Source of the DNA: Pseudomonadota bacterium
GTDB lineage: Bacteria; Pseudomonadota; Alphaproteobacteria; Caulobacterales; Caulobacteraceae
Assembly: GCA_023445955.1 (NCBI GenBank)
Contig: JAEXJH010000708.1
Coordinates: 1 to 5,263, forward strand
Direction: 5' to 3'
Length of the DNA: 5,263 nucleotides
Made by a program: the position numbers and the translations under genes. The notes below the pieces were generated by a model. The model ran no database searches, was not told where the DNA came from, and worked only from the letters and a program-made list of their open reading frames with translations. Position 1 is the first letter of the stretch, and each line of letters starts with the position of its first letter. Shown piece after piece: positions 5,241-5,263 of the stretch.

Positions 5241-5260
5241 CCAGATCCTTCATGGTCTGG
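5241..5260 (+). terminator. Hairpin directly after hpf (possible terminator or leader of the next gene)
   Basis: CCAGATC (5241-5247) can pair with GGTCTGG (5254-5260) over 7 bp, including one G-U pair, with loop CTTCAT. The stem begins at the first base after the hpf TAA. The window ends three bases later, so whether a U-run follows (terminator) or an open frame follows (intergenic hairpin before ptsN) cannot be seen. Confidence 0.35.
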
Positions 5261-5263
5261 CGC

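Noticed and set aside
5252..5263. ATG at 5252 as the start of the next gene (ptsN)
   Set aside because: Only four codons are visible, the ATG lies in the loop and arm of a hairpin, and there is no Shine-Dalgarno before it. ptsN is expected from synteny but cannot be supported from these bases.

Overview
This is a GC-rich window with long open frames on both strands and a strong third-position G/C bias. The gene order is rnd (3' end) - lptC - lptA - lptB - rpoN - exoD-like - hpf, all on the + strand. This order, the protein sequences, and a 203-residue gene of its own kind between rpoN and the hibernation factor gene point to an alphaproteobacterium of the Caulobacter/Phenylobacterium group. 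From memory, the Caulobacter crescentus rpoN locus has the same arrangement, with ORFs of about 203 and 208 codons followed by a PTS IIA gene. The lengths here are 203 and 210 codons, so this is the same locus from that species or a close relative.

Region by region: 1-164 is the C-terminal end of a ribonuclease D-type 3'-5' exonuclease. 173-2196 is the lipopolysaccharide transport cluster. LptC is the single-pass inner-membrane protein, LptA the periplasmic bridge protein, and LptB the cytoplasmic ABC ATPase that powers LPS extraction. 2197-2412 is the main intergenic region. It holds a good candidate sigma-54 (-24/-12) promoter, a CtrA-like half-site and small dyads. 2413-3906 is rpoN (sigma-54), starting at TTG behind a strong Shine-Dalgarno. 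3933-4544 is an ExoD-family membrane protein whose Shine-Dalgarno lies in the arm of a perfect hairpin just after the rpoN stop. 4545-4607 is a short gap with a TTGACA -35-like box and a perfect inverted repeat. 4608-5240 is the long-form ribosome hibernation promoting factor. The last 23 bases begin another hairpin.

The genes form two functional groups: LPS export (lptCAB), and the conserved rpoN neighbourhood (sigma-54, then hpf, probably followed by ptsN outside the window). All the protein genes are intact and match known families. I see no mobile element, CRISPR array, RNA gene or unknown multi-gene system. What deserves a second look is regulatory: possible sigma-54 autoregulation of rpoN, hairpin-gated coupling of exoD to rpoN, a 17-codon leader ORF ending on an lptA start codon, and an operator-like dyad in front of hpf.
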